From the NCBI RefSeq assembly GCF_000737335.2, contig NZ_JMCC02000099.1, positions 9,499 through 73,498 of the forward strand: DNA of 64,000 nt, written 5' to 3'. Below the pieces are notes generated by a model. It was not told the origin of the DNA. It saw only the letters and a list, made by a program, of their open reading frames with translations, and did not search any database. Positions 1 to 8,272 of this stretch are shown piece after piece. Position 1 is the stretch's first letter, and each line of letters starts with the position of its first letter. The translations under genes and the position numbers were made by a program. This stretch comes from Enhygromyxa salina. GTDB taxonomy: Bacteria; Myxococcota_A; Polyangia; Nannocystales; Nannocystaceae.

Positions 1-399
1 GTCGTGGAGCGCGTACAGCCCCGCGCCCATGACCGCACCGAGTCGCCCCCAAAGTCGCCAAGCGAGCCCGGCCACGCAGGCCAGCGCCAACAGAGCCCAC
101 AAATTCGCGGCAACCTGAAAACGCGAGATATCCCGCGCCTCAGGCCCCGCGAACCACTTGGCCAGATAAAAGCTCCCCGGCGCCTTGAGCTCCAAAGTGT
201 CGACATACGGCAAGCCCCCATGCTCGAGGACCATCGCGTTGTAGAGGATCCCCGCGACATCGTGCGAAGCGAACCCACCCTGGCTAAACCCCGGCTCCCG
301 CACCCACGCCGACCCCACCAAAACGACGATCAGCCCCACAACCGTCAGCACCGTCGCCGCGACCCCCCATCGCCCCCCCCTCTGCCCAGCTCCCGTCAC
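1..399 (-). CDS. GT-C fold (PMT/ArnT-like) membrane glycosyltransferase, N-terminal part only
   Basis: The gene runs off the left edge, so only the first 133 codons are visible. A hydrophobic helix lies near residues 13-31. It is followed by 'SHDVAGILYNAMVLEHGGLP' and 'YVDTLELKAPGSFYLAKW', the first-loop pattern (acidic residue, Lys, Pro-Gly) typical of ArnT/PMT-type transferases that use polyprenyl-phosphate sugars. A second hydrophobic stretch starts near residue 108. The GTG start lies directly after an in-frame TAG, and GGAGAGG precedes it, so no longer start is possible. Its sugar donor and acceptor cannot be judged from this fragment. The family assignment is by motif recognition. Confidence 0.72.
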   Translation of the reverse strand, partial: MTGAGQRGGRWGVAATVLTVVGLIVVLVGSAWVREPGFSQGGFASHDVAGILYNAMVLEHGGLPYVDTLELKAPGSFYLAKWFAGPEARDISRFQVAANLWALLALACVAGLAWRLWGRLGAVMGAGLYALHD

Positions 400-412
400 C
401 TACACACCCTCT

Positions 413-716
413 CCAAACCGGCTGCAGTCAAAGAGCGAAGCCCCATGTGGGGGACTAAAGCGGATGCCCGCCGAAGCCACCCGAGCCCCCTTTTAGGGGC
501 CCAGCCAGCCCCGAGGAGCGACCGCGAGCCGACGACAGTTGGCGAAGCACAAGAGCCCACGAGAGTGTCCAACAAGGATGCCCGCCGAAGCCACCCGAGC
601 CCCCTTTTAGGGGGCCACACATGCGGATGCGAACAGCCAGCCCCGAGGAGCGAAGCGACCAGACGCGAAGCGGCTGCAGTCGGCGAAGGGCGAAGGTGCA
701 TGTGGGGGTCTAAAAT
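413..716. repeat. Tandem cluster of a dispersed intergenic repeat with GC-rich hairpins
   Basis: A 38-base sequence, beginning ggatgcccgccgaagccacc and ending in the hairpin cccccttttagggg, occurs at 462-499 and again at 576-613. A flanking block containing ccccgaggagcg is also repeated. The stretch 599-712 matches the reverse complement of 49289-49400 closely. On the minus strand the element starts just after the stop codon of the gene ending at 710. It contains no credible gene, and open frames through it are low-complexity shadows. Confidence 0.8.
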
Positions 717-3700
717 GGATGGCTGAACGTGACGTTGATGTTGAATGGCGGCAGCAGTCGATCCACGTCGTCGATACCCTGCACCTCCGCGATGTAGTCG
801 GGCAAGGTCTCGCCAAGACAGGTCCGCCCCCCCCGCCGGCCAAGCGGGACCGCAGCGTCAACCCGCAGCAGCTGCGGCGCGACGCCAAGCCAGGTAAAGC
901 GCGCCGCCAGACCGTACCCAACCTGCCCGTACCAGCTGTTGGACCCAAACCACCCGCTGTAATCGTCACACCCCGACAGCGTCGTGACCCCGCCGAACAG
1001 CGCGCCGCTGATCGTGCGCACGAAGATCAAGTTGAACAGGGGGATCCGCAGATCATCCAAGATCACGTGGCGGTACTCGACCAGCGAGCGCGCGACCCCG
1101 CGACCGTACAGCTCGTTGGAGGTGAAGCCGACCAAGGCGCCCAGTCCGCCGCCGCGGTTGAGGCTGCGAAACTCGAGCTTCGAGGCGAGCGGCGCGACCA
1201 CGCTGGCCTCGACCAGGGTCGCCAGCACGTGGTGGTGGGCGAGCGGCCACATCTGGGCCCAGCCGGCGTCGAAGTTGAGCGAGAAGCGGTGATCGGTGGC
1301 GCCGTCGAGCCGCACGGTCTGCGAGCCCGCGACGCTGCCGTACACGATGTGTCCGCGCTCGGGCCAGCCGCCGTATTTGTAGGTGCTGTGGCTCAGGCTC
1401 AAGCGCTCGACCAAGCGCATGCCGCCCGCCTGATCGAGCCCGCCGGTGTTGAGCCACGCGATCGAGTTGGTGTTGCTCAGGCGCAGCCTTCGCTGCTGGC
1501 GATTGCGCTTGGCCCCAAAGTAAAAATTGAAGCGCGTGCGACCGCCAAGGTTGGCCTCACTGTTGGTGTAGGCGTAGAACTCTGCCGTCCGGCGAAGGTC
1601 CCGCCGCAAGCTGGCCTCGAACGCCAGCGCCGCCGAGATCGCGTTGAACCGGGCCTGGGTCGTGCTGGCGGTCGCCAGCTCGGAGGCCGCGACCGAGAAC
1701 CCAAACCCACGGTAGACGAACCGGGTCTTGGCGGGCGCGCGGTTGTTGAACAGCGGATCGCTGCTGTCGCCCCGCGCGCTGCGGATCACGCTGCCGGAGA
1801 TCCGCGAGGTCTCGACCAAGCGCGCGCGTGGATCCAGGCGCACCGACGCGAGCCGGCGCTCGGTGTCCAGCGTGAACACGTGCTGGGCCGCGCTGGGTTG
1901 GTCGAGCAAGTCGGCGCCGGGCAGCGCCTCACCGTTCCAGGCCAGGTAGTGATCCTGCCCGCCTCGCTCGTTCACGTAGACTTGGATCGGCTCGATCAGC
2001 GGGCGATCGCTGTCGCGCGAGATCGTGATCTCGTGATGCCAGCGACCGTCGTCACCCTTGCGCGAGCGGACGTCCGTGATCGCGTAGTCGACCTCGGGAT
2101 AGGGCCCAAGCCACTGGTCGAAGAACCAACCCAGCTCGCGGCCCCAAGCCTGCTCGGCGACGACCCGCGGATCGCTGTCGGGGTTCTGGCCCAGCTCCGC
2201 GTAGAACCCTGCGAGCTGCGGATCATCGAGGAGGTCCGACAGCTTCTCGTGGATCCGCCGCCCGCTCGGCAGCTCGTTGGCGAAGAACAGCGGGTGATGC
2301 CGGACCGGCCACTGATCTTCGCTGCCGCGAAAGTACGCGGACGAGAACGAGGCTTGCCCCGAGTACAAGAAGCTGTCGATCGCCGGCACGAAGGTCCACG
2401 CGGCGAGCAGATCGACAGCGTACTCGTCACGCAGATCCCGGGCCCGCTGCCACAGCTGGGCGAGCACGACCCCGAACGAGCCCGAGAGCCACAGATCCGT
2501 CGAGCTGTCGTGACGCCCCGAAAAATGTGCGTAGGCCAGCAGATCGCAGATCGAGCGGGCGACTTGGATGTCGTGAAATTTTGCCAGGCGCTTGGTCGCG
2601 AACAGCTCGAGGTACTGATCGCTGACCATGACCGCGGTCGGGTGGAACATCGACACGTCGCTGCGCAGCGGGCCTTGGACCACGGTCAGCTCGGCGTCCG
2701 GCGGCGGCTCGATGCTGACGACCGACGCGATGTCGATCGCGGCGGTGGCGATCGACAGGACGTGGCCCGCGACGTCGTGCAGCGGGTGCAGCAGGTTCTC
2801 TTGCGGGTACTGATCACCGGGCCGAACGTCGATGTGCAGGACCCGGACGCGCACGCCTCGATGCCAGATCTGGGTGTGGTGCCAGCGCGGCCCCCAGAAC
2901 ACCGAGGGATACGCGATCACGGCGCGCGGATCGATCGCTTCGCGGGTGATCACGAGCTCCTGCCCGTCGAGCGCCTTGGCCTGTTCGGTGGTCGGCTCGG
3001 TGCCCGGCGCCCAGCTTGGGACCGCCCCAAATCGAGCGTGATCGACCACCCACTCGACCGGCGTGATCACCCGCCCGTCGGCTGGCAACCACACGCCGCC
3101 GCGGGCCGGCTCGCTCGGCAGCGGTGCGATCGCGCCAGACAGGCTGCACCGGCGCCACACACATCCCAGCGGCCAATAGCGATGCGGGACCTCGACGCGG
3201 TAGGCGATCGTGACCTCGGTGACTCCCGCCGGCAGCTCGATCTCGATGTCACGCCGCGCCCCCACCCGCTTGGGCGTCAGCTCCTGACCACCCGCGTACA
3301 CGCTGGCCACGATCGTGCGCGCGCGCTCGGACGGACCCGCGACGTAGGTCGACAGCGCGATCTCGTCGAGCTCGCGCGGCTCGTCGCGCAACAGCTCGGC
3401 GTAGTCGAGCAGGACCAAGCGCTGCTGGGCACGGGCAGGATGGGTGAGTTCGTAGCTCGCCCGCCCCTCGACTTCTGAACGGCGGCGGGCGACCCGATCA
3501 CCCTCGCGCGGGTGATCGCCGCCGCGCCACACGGTCAGCTCGACGCGAACACGAGCGACCGTTGCTTCTGCGTTGGAGGGGGTTGCGACCGGGGCCTCGC
3601 CGCGCTCGTCCTCGCTCGGCTCGGGAGCTGGCTGGCGAGCCTCACTCTCGGCAGCGCTATCGACAACGCTCTCTCCAGCGCCGCTGGCTGGCGTCGCGTC

Positions 3701-4054
3701 GACCTCTGGGGCCGCGACTGGCCCCTCGACTGGGCCCTCGACTGGGCCCTCGACCGAGCCCGTTGGGGGGGCTGCGACCGCGTGCGACCCCGCCCCCGCG
3801 AGCGACTCGAGCAGCGGCGCGACGACGCCAAGCACGATCATCGCGACCGCGAATCCGAGCACCACGATCATGCGACGCAAGATCGGACGCGAGGTCGCGA
3901 GAGGATCGAGGGAAGCCACGATCGAACTCGGGCCGGGGATGCGTCGCTGCGGTCGCACGTCGAGGTGTCGCCGTAGCTTAACGCCAGCGCTGGTCCACGT
4001 CGCCCCCGCCGTGTGCGCGAGCGCGAGGGTCTGGTGTCGCGGTTCCATGACCAT
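710..4054 (-). CDS. Peptidase M1-like domain fused to a C-terminal Omp85-type beta-barrel; metal site apparently lost
   Basis: This protein of about 1114 residues appears to have three parts. An N-terminal segment carries a hydrophobic helix (IVVLGFAVAMIVLGVVA) followed by a Pro/Ala/Glu-rich linker with an in-frame 12-bp repeat giving EGPVEGPVEGPV. The middle resembles the catalytic and helical region of M1 aminopeptidases, including 'GWFFDQWLG'. The last 350 residues or so look like alternating beta-strands and end in Phe, as outer-membrane barrels do. The zinc motif HExxH is not seen; 'KFHDIQVARS' sits roughly where it would be expected, and GAMEN is also absent. The ATG at 4054 is preceded by AAGGAA, favouring it over the TTG at 4072. 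A start at 3871, directly before the helix, is also possible. The fusion and loss of activity are inferred from sequence patterns. Confidence 0.7.
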   Translation of the reverse strand: MVMEPRHQTLALAHTAGATWTSAGVKLRRHLDVRPQRRIPGPSSIVASLDPLATSRPILRRMIVVLGFAVAMIVLGVVAPLLESLAGAGSHAVAAPPTGSVEGPVEGPVEGPVAAPEVDATPASGAGESVVDSAAESEARQPAPEPSEDERGEAPVATPSNAEATVARVRVELTVWRGGDHPREGDRVARRRSEVEGRASYELTHPARAQQRLVLLDYAELLRDEPRELDEIALSTYVAGPSERARTIVASVYAGGQELTPKRVGARRDIEIELPAGVTEVTIAYRVEVPHRYWPLGCVWRRCSLSGAIAPLPSEPARGGVWLPADGRVITPVEWVVDHARFGAVPSWAPGTEPTTEQAKALDGQELVITREAIDPRAVIAYPSVFWGPRWHHTQIWHRGVRVRVLHIDVRPGDQYPQENLLHPLHDVAGHVLSIATAAIDIASVVSIEPPPDAELTVVQGPLRSDVSMFHPTAVMVSDQYLELFATKRLAKFHDIQVARSICDLLAYAHFSGRHDSSTDLWLSGSFGVVLAQLWQRARDLRDEYAVDLLAAWTFVPAIDSFLYSGQASFSSAYFRGSEDQWPVRHHPLFFANELPSGRRIHEKLSDLLDDPQLAGFYAELGQNPDSDPRVVAEQAWGRELGWFFDQWLGPYPEVDYAITDVRSRKGDDGRWHHEITISRDSDRPLIEPIQVYVNERGGQDHYLAWNGEALPGADLLDQPSAAQHVFTLDTERRLASVRLDPRARLVETSRISGSVIRSARGDSSDPLFNNRAPAKTRFVYRGFGFSVAASELATASTTQARFNAISAALAFEASLRRDLRRTAEFYAYTNSEANLGGRTRFNFYFGAKRNRQQRRLRLSNTNSIAWLNTGGLDQAGGMRLVERLSLSHSTYKYGGWPERGHIVYGSVAGSQTVRLDGATDHRFSLNFDAGWAQMWPLAHHHVLATLVEASVVAPLASKLEFRSLNRGGGLGALVGFTSNELYGRGVARSLVEYRHVILDDLRIPLFNLIFVRTISGALFGGVTTLSGCDDYSGWFGSNSWYGQVGYGLAARFTWLGVAPQLLRVDAAVPLGRRGGRTCLGETLPDYIAEVQGIDDVDRLLPPFNINVTFSHPF

Positions 4055-4394
4055 GTCCGCGGATTCCTTCAAGGGAAATCGCCCTCCCCTTCAGATCCTC
4101 GAATTCTCGCTCCTGTCGCCTCTTTGAGGGCTTCCGCCAAACCTCGGGCGTGCACCTTCGTGCTGGTCATCGCCCGAACTTCAGCGCCGCGACCAGGCGA
4201 TCCGAAGGCCGATCGGAGGCCGATCGCGGTCTCCTGTGCACCTGGCCAGTCGAGCACCCGGGCTCACCAACGACGGGGGCCCGAGTACCCGCGAGCTCCG
4301 ACCGCCGCCTCGCTCGCCGCTTGGCTCGTCAGCGATCCACTCCAGGAGCGAGACCGCGTTTGACACCTGCACGCTGACGTACGACGCTATTTAC

Positions 4395-6758
4395 ATGCGC
4401 CGTCTGTCCATTCATCTGCTCGCGTCGGGCCTTGCTGCGAGCACCCTGTTGTTGCTCCCCGGTCTCGCGTTCGCGGGTCCACCTTCGCTGCCCGAAGGCG
4501 GCGACGCCGAAGAAGCGACCGACCCCGAAGCGGCGACCGACGGCGGAGAAGAGATGTTGACCGCCGACGGCCAGCCGATGCCAACCGACACCGTGCCGGC
4601 TGGCCCGGGTGAAGACGTCGTCGATGATGGGACAGAGGCCGAGGCCAGCGGTGAGCTCGGCGGCGCGTTCGATCCAGAGGCCGACAGCTCGCTCGACTCG
4701 TCGTTCAGCGGCGGCTCCGAGACAGCGGGCTCGGCCGACGCTGGCGGCACCGACACGTCAATGGGCACGCTTGGCTACGAGGGCGAGTCCGGCCCCGGCA
4801 TCGTCGCCGGTCGTCACGAGCCGGTCATGAACTCGCTGCGCGGCCCGGTCGGTCTGTTCTACACGTCGCTGGCCGACGTTGGAGGCAAGTACACGTTCCG
4901 CTTCCAGCTCCACAGCGACTTCTTCGTCAAGAACAACTTCTTTTGCTGTGAAGGTACATCAGACGGCGATCGCCACGCCCGACTCCGCGGCGCCGTCAAC
5001 CTTGGCTTCACCTTCACAGAGTGGACCGAGGTCTACTTCAACATCAACAGCTCGGCGAACCGCAACACCCGTGATCAGGGCGCTCGCCAAGATCCGCCGT
5101 CCGTGTTCGCGCTGGGCGACATGAACTTCGGCGTGAAGGGTGCCTATAAATTCCTCAACGGCGGCGTCGGCCTTGGCGGGCAGCTTGGGCTTGGTTTGAT
5201 CTCGGGCAGCGAGCGGCTGCGGACCTCGCGAGTGAACTTCGACTTCGCCGTGATCCTTGGCGCCGACCTTCGCTACCTGACCAAAAAAGAGATCCCCATG
5301 CGGATCACCGGCAACGTCGGCTGGACCCTCGACAACTCGCGCAAGTTGGTCGACTGGGCCTCGGTCGACGACCTGCTCTCGCGCGAGGTCTTGCGCTTCT
5401 CCTCGGGCGTCAACCACAGCCGCGTCACCACCAAGATCGCCGTCGACTTCCCGATCCGCTTGGGCAAGAACAAGCAGTACGGCCTCGACCCGGTCATCGA
5501 ATACAACTGGGACATCGCCACCTACCAAGAGCAGGCCTTCGTCGAGCTGACCGAGCAGTTCGGCGGCTCCCCGCTCAAGCGCTCGCAGGCGTGGATGACC
5601 TTGGGCCTGCGCGCCAACGTCTACGACGGCCTGTTCCTCAGCGCCGCCGTCGACGTCGGCACGACCTCGCCCAGCTACGAGTTTGGCCCGCCGGTCCCGC
5701 CCTACCAGGTCATCCTCGGCCTCGGTTGGAGCTTCGATCCCAAGCCGCGGATCAAGCAAGTCCCGGTCCCCATGGACAACGGCAGCCCGCAGCCAGTCCT
5801 AGAAGGTCGGATCCTCGGCCGCGTCGCCGACCTCGAGGGCAACCCGATCGCCGACGCCAAGATCAGCTTCCCGGGCCTCGCGTCCAACGTGATCCTGACC
5901 GACGCCGCCGGCATGTTCACCAGCTTCCGGTTCCCGGAAGGCCCGGTCTCGATCAGCGTCGAGCTACCTGACGGCACCTTCATCGAGCAGATGGCCGACG
6001 TCCGCGTCGGCGAAGACGCCCAGGTCGACATCATCGCCGACGTCGCCGCCGACACCGGCGAGGACCCGGTGTTCGACGGCACCTTCCTCGGCAAGGACGG
6101 CGTCGGACTCCCGGTCTCCGTCGCGCTCGACGGCATGGGCATTCAAGAGTCCTTCGACTCCGACGGAACCGGCCGCATTGCGATCGCGCTCCCGCTTGGC
6201 GAGTACAAGGCCACGATCTCCGCCCCCGGCTACGACCCCAAGACCGTCTCGTTCACGATGACCGAAGACGGCGCGATCGTCAGCGAGACCCTGACCGCAA
6301 ACGGCTCAGCCGGTGGTGATGGTGGCGGCGCCGCCGCGATCATCGAGACCCCCCTGATCTCCGGCAACAAGTACCGACTCCGCGTCAAGCGGGGCCCCCA
6401 CTACAGCGGCGACGACGTCGACACCGATCGCAGCGCCGAGTCCCTCGATCAGCTCGCCTCATTCCTCGCCCAGCACCCCGAGTACGGCAAGATCGAGGTC
6501 CGCGTCCACACCGACGACCGCGGCAACCCCCGCAAGCGCAGCCAAGCCCGCGCCGACGCCGTCGTCGCCTACCTCGTCGGCAAGGGCGTCGTAGCCAGCC
6601 GCCTAGAAGCCAAAGGCTGGGGCGACAAAGACCCCGTCGCCGTCAACATCACCTCCGACGGCCGCGCCAAGAACAACCGCACCGAGTTCAAGGTCCGCGA
6701 CTACGACGAGTCCAAAGCCGTCGCCGCCTCCAGCAGCAGCGACGACAGCGACGACTAA
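4395..6758 (+). CDS. Outer-membrane protein with beta-barrel, carboxypeptidase-regulatory-like and OmpA domains
   Basis: The 787-residue product begins with a clear signal peptide (MRRLSIHLLASGLAASTLLL, cleavage near LAFA-GPP), which is why ATG 4395 is chosen over the upstream frame extension. An acidic low-complexity stretch follows (about residues 27-130). A barrel-like region runs from about 135 to 450. A CarboxypepD_reg/Ig-like domain contains 'GRVADLEGNPIADAKISFPG', and a second similar domain follows it. The last 110 residues form an OmpA peptidoglycan-binding domain with 'RSQARADAVVAYLVGKGV' and 'GWGDKDPV'. It probably anchors the outer membrane to peptidoglycan. No clear Shine-Dalgarno is visible; a TTGACA lies at 4360-4365, very close to the start. 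Confidence 0.85.
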   Translation: MRRLSIHLLASGLAASTLLLLPGLAFAGPPSLPEGGDAEEATDPEAATDGGEEMLTADGQPMPTDTVPAGPGEDVVDDGTEAEASGELGGAFDPEADSSLDSSFSGGSETAGSADAGGTDTSMGTLGYEGESGPGIVAGRHEPVMNSLRGPVGLFYTSLADVGGKYTFRFQLHSDFFVKNNFFCCEGTSDGDRHARLRGAVNLGFTFTEWTEVYFNINSSANRNTRDQGARQDPPSVFALGDMNFGVKGAYKFLNGGVGLGGQLGLGLISGSERLRTSRVNFDFAVILGADLRYLTKKEIPMRITGNVGWTLDNSRKLVDWASVDDLLSREVLRFSSGVNHSRVTTKIAVDFPIRLGKNKQYGLDPVIEYNWDIATYQEQAFVELTEQFGGSPLKRSQAWMTLGLRANVYDGLFLSAAVDVGTTSPSYEFGPPVPPYQVILGLGWSFDPKPRIKQVPVPMDNGSPQPVLEGRILGRVADLEGNPIADAKISFPGLASNVILTDAAGMFTSFRFPEGPVSISVELPDGTFIEQMADVRVGEDAQVDIIADVAADTGEDPVFDGTFLGKDGVGLPVSVALDGMGIQESFDSDGTGRIAIALPLGEYKATISAPGYDPKTVSFTMTEDGAIVSETLTANGSAGGDGGGAAAIIETPLISGNKYRLRVKRGPHYSGDDVDTDRSAESLDQLASFLAQHPEYGKIEVRVHTDDRGNPRKRSQARADAVVAYLVGKGVVASRLEAKGWGDKDPVAVNITSDGRAKNNRTEFKVRDYDESKAVAASSSSDDSDD

Positions 6759-6786
6759 CCCCGCCGCCCCACCGCAACCCCACATC

Positions 6787-6825
6787 AATCGGGAACCCCC
6801 AGACCCAGGTCGGCGGTTCCCGATT
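6787..6825 (+). terminator. Stem-loop after the OmpA-family gene
   Basis: The 11-base arm aatcgggaacc (6787-6797) pairs perfectly with ggttcccgatt (6815-6825) around a 17-base loop, about 28 bases after the stop codon at 6758. The following bases (ctcgttgttcc) are T-rich but not a T run, so it may be a weak or factor-assisted terminator. Confidence 0.6.
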
Positions 6826-6852
6826 CTCGTTGTTCCACCCGCCCCCACCCAC

Positions 6853-7121
6853 GACCAGCATCAATCTCCCCCACGCCGCGCACCAATCTCCTCACAACGA
6901 CGCTCCCCACACCCTCACCCACTCCCAGCATCAATCTCCTCACAACGACGCTCCCCACACCCTCACCCACGCCGCGCACCAATCTCCTCACAACGACGCT
7001 CCCCACACCCTCACCCACGCCGCGCACCAATCTCCTCACAACGACGCCCCCCACACCCTCACCCACGCCGCGCACCAATCTCCTCACAACGACGCTCCCC
7101 ACACCCTCACCCACGCCGGTT
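6853..7121. repeat. 48-bp minisatellite, about 5.5 copies
   Basis: The phrase caatctcctcacaacgacgc recurs with starts at 6884, 6932, 6980, 7028 and 7076, an exact 48-base period. A truncated copy lies just upstream. Copies differ at only a few positions (for example cacgccgcgcac versus cactcccagcat). Because 48 is a multiple of three, all frames stay open; the minus strand would encode a 16-residue repeat containing GEGVGSVVVRR. There is no convincing start or ribosome site, so it is treated as non-coding. Confidence 0.9.
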
Positions 7122-7217
7122 ATCCCCGTCTCCCCAGACGAGAATGCTCCACAGCAGACCGCCCCCGTCCGTCCAGATCGGAGCCACCGCCCGATGAACG
7201 TAGAGCGCACAAAGGCC

Positions 7218-7351
7218 GCAGATGGCCTCAACCCGGCGTATCTACGCACGTGGAGATTAACGAAGCCACAACCGGTCGGGCCAAGATCGAGACACCAAAG
7301 GAAGCGGGGTCACGAGACTGGAGTAGACCTAGCCGGGTTGAGGCCATCTGC
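7218..7351. repeat. Perfect 20-bp inverted repeat with a 94-bp interior
   Basis: The arm at 7218-7237 (gcagatggcctcaacccggc) is the exact reverse complement of 7332-7351, and similarity continues imperfectly on the inside edges. The interior has no coding potential. It could be a MITE-like remnant or a structured RNA. The whole gap 7122-7420 otherwise shows nothing recognisable. Confidence 0.7.
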
Positions 7352-7420
7352 AGCCCGTGCGCGGTCCCCATCGGACACAAACACCCCCGCAAACAACCAA
7401 TCAATCCAATCCAATCCAGC

Positions 7421-8176
7421 TCAGTTCTTCCCATAAGCATCATAAATCTCCGCCACCTCCGTCATCAATTTAGCCGGCACATCCACTCCATCTCGAGCCA
7501 TAGTCCGCAAAGCATGCTCATAGTCCTGCAACCCCGACCCAGGCACCCGCGGAATCCGATCCAACGCCCCTTGAACCTGCTTGATGACCCTAGCCTGCAT
7601 AATCCACCCCTTCGCCGCATGCAGCCGAAACACCCGATCGAGCCAAACCCCGCTAGAGGTCTTCTCCGCCAGCTGAACCAAGCAGTTCACAGCCGACTCC
7701 GCCGTTGGGTGATCAACCGGCACCTTCGCAGAAGCGAGCTGGTTCGTCAGCGCCAGCGCATAGCGCTCGGCCTCCTTGAACTTGCCCATGCTCAGGCTCT
7801 TCTCGACCAGCGCGCCGATCAGCGAAGGAAACTTGGAGTCCTCGCCCGGCCCGATCGTCCGACGCAGCGCGTCTGATGACTCGTCGTCATCGAGCTCGGT
7901 CTCGACGACCGAGATGACCTCGTGCCCGATCCGAACCTTGTCAGCGTGATGCAGGGTGATCTTGCCGTCGAGCTGCTCGCCGTTGACGAAGGTCCCGTTG
8001 CGGCTCTTGAGATCCTCGAGCACGACCAGGTCATCGCTGACGTGGAAGCGGGCGTGATAGCGGCTGATCAGGTCATCATCGAGGGTCAGCCAGCAGTCTG
8101 CGCTGCGCCCTACGTCGACCGTGCCCTCGGGGAGCTTGAGGGTACGCGCCCCGATCTTCAGACGGTACTGGGCCAC
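7421..8176 (-). CDS. FHA domain protein
   Basis: The 251-residue protein has an N-terminal forkhead-associated domain (about residues 18-95) with the conserved features GRS ('VGRSADCWL'), SRYH ('ISRYHARF') and NGT ('SRNGTFVNG'). These bind phosphothreonine peptides. The rest (100-251) is helical and unrecognised. In this kind of genome such proteins usually read out Hanks-type kinases, of which two are in the window, but no partner can be assigned. It is the last gene of a long minus-strand series, separated by about 96 bases from the lipoprotein gene upstream. That gap contains a short direct repeat gagctgcgggaatt (about 8236-8265). Confidence 0.88.
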   Translation of the reverse strand: MAQYRLKIGARTLKLPEGTVDVGRSADCWLTLDDDLISRYHARFHVSDDLVVLEDLKSRNGTFVNGEQLDGKITLHHADKVRIGHEVISVVETELDDDESSDALRRTIGPGEDSKFPSLIGALVEKSLSMGKFKEAERYALALTNQLASAKVPVDHPTAESAVNCLVQLAEKTSSGVWLDRVFRLHAAKGWIMQARVIKQVQGALDRIPRVPGSGLQDYEHALRTMARDGVDVPAKLMTEVAEIYDAYGKN

Positions 8177-8272
8177 CGCCCCGAAGATAACTCAAAAGCG
8201 GAGGATCGTGGCGACCCGCGGCGACGCAACACGTCGAGCTGCGGGAATTCGAGCTGCGGGAATTGCGGTTGG

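Noticed and set aside
719..3478. A 919-codon open frame on the plus strand
   Set aside because: It is the antisense of the M1-like/barrel gene; its Arg/Gln/Asp-rich composition comes from the GC-biased codons of the true gene.
6785..7249. A 154-codon frame across the 48-bp minisatellite, with a GEGVGSVVVRR repeat
   Set aside because: No ribosome site or homologue; frames stay open only because the period is divisible by three.
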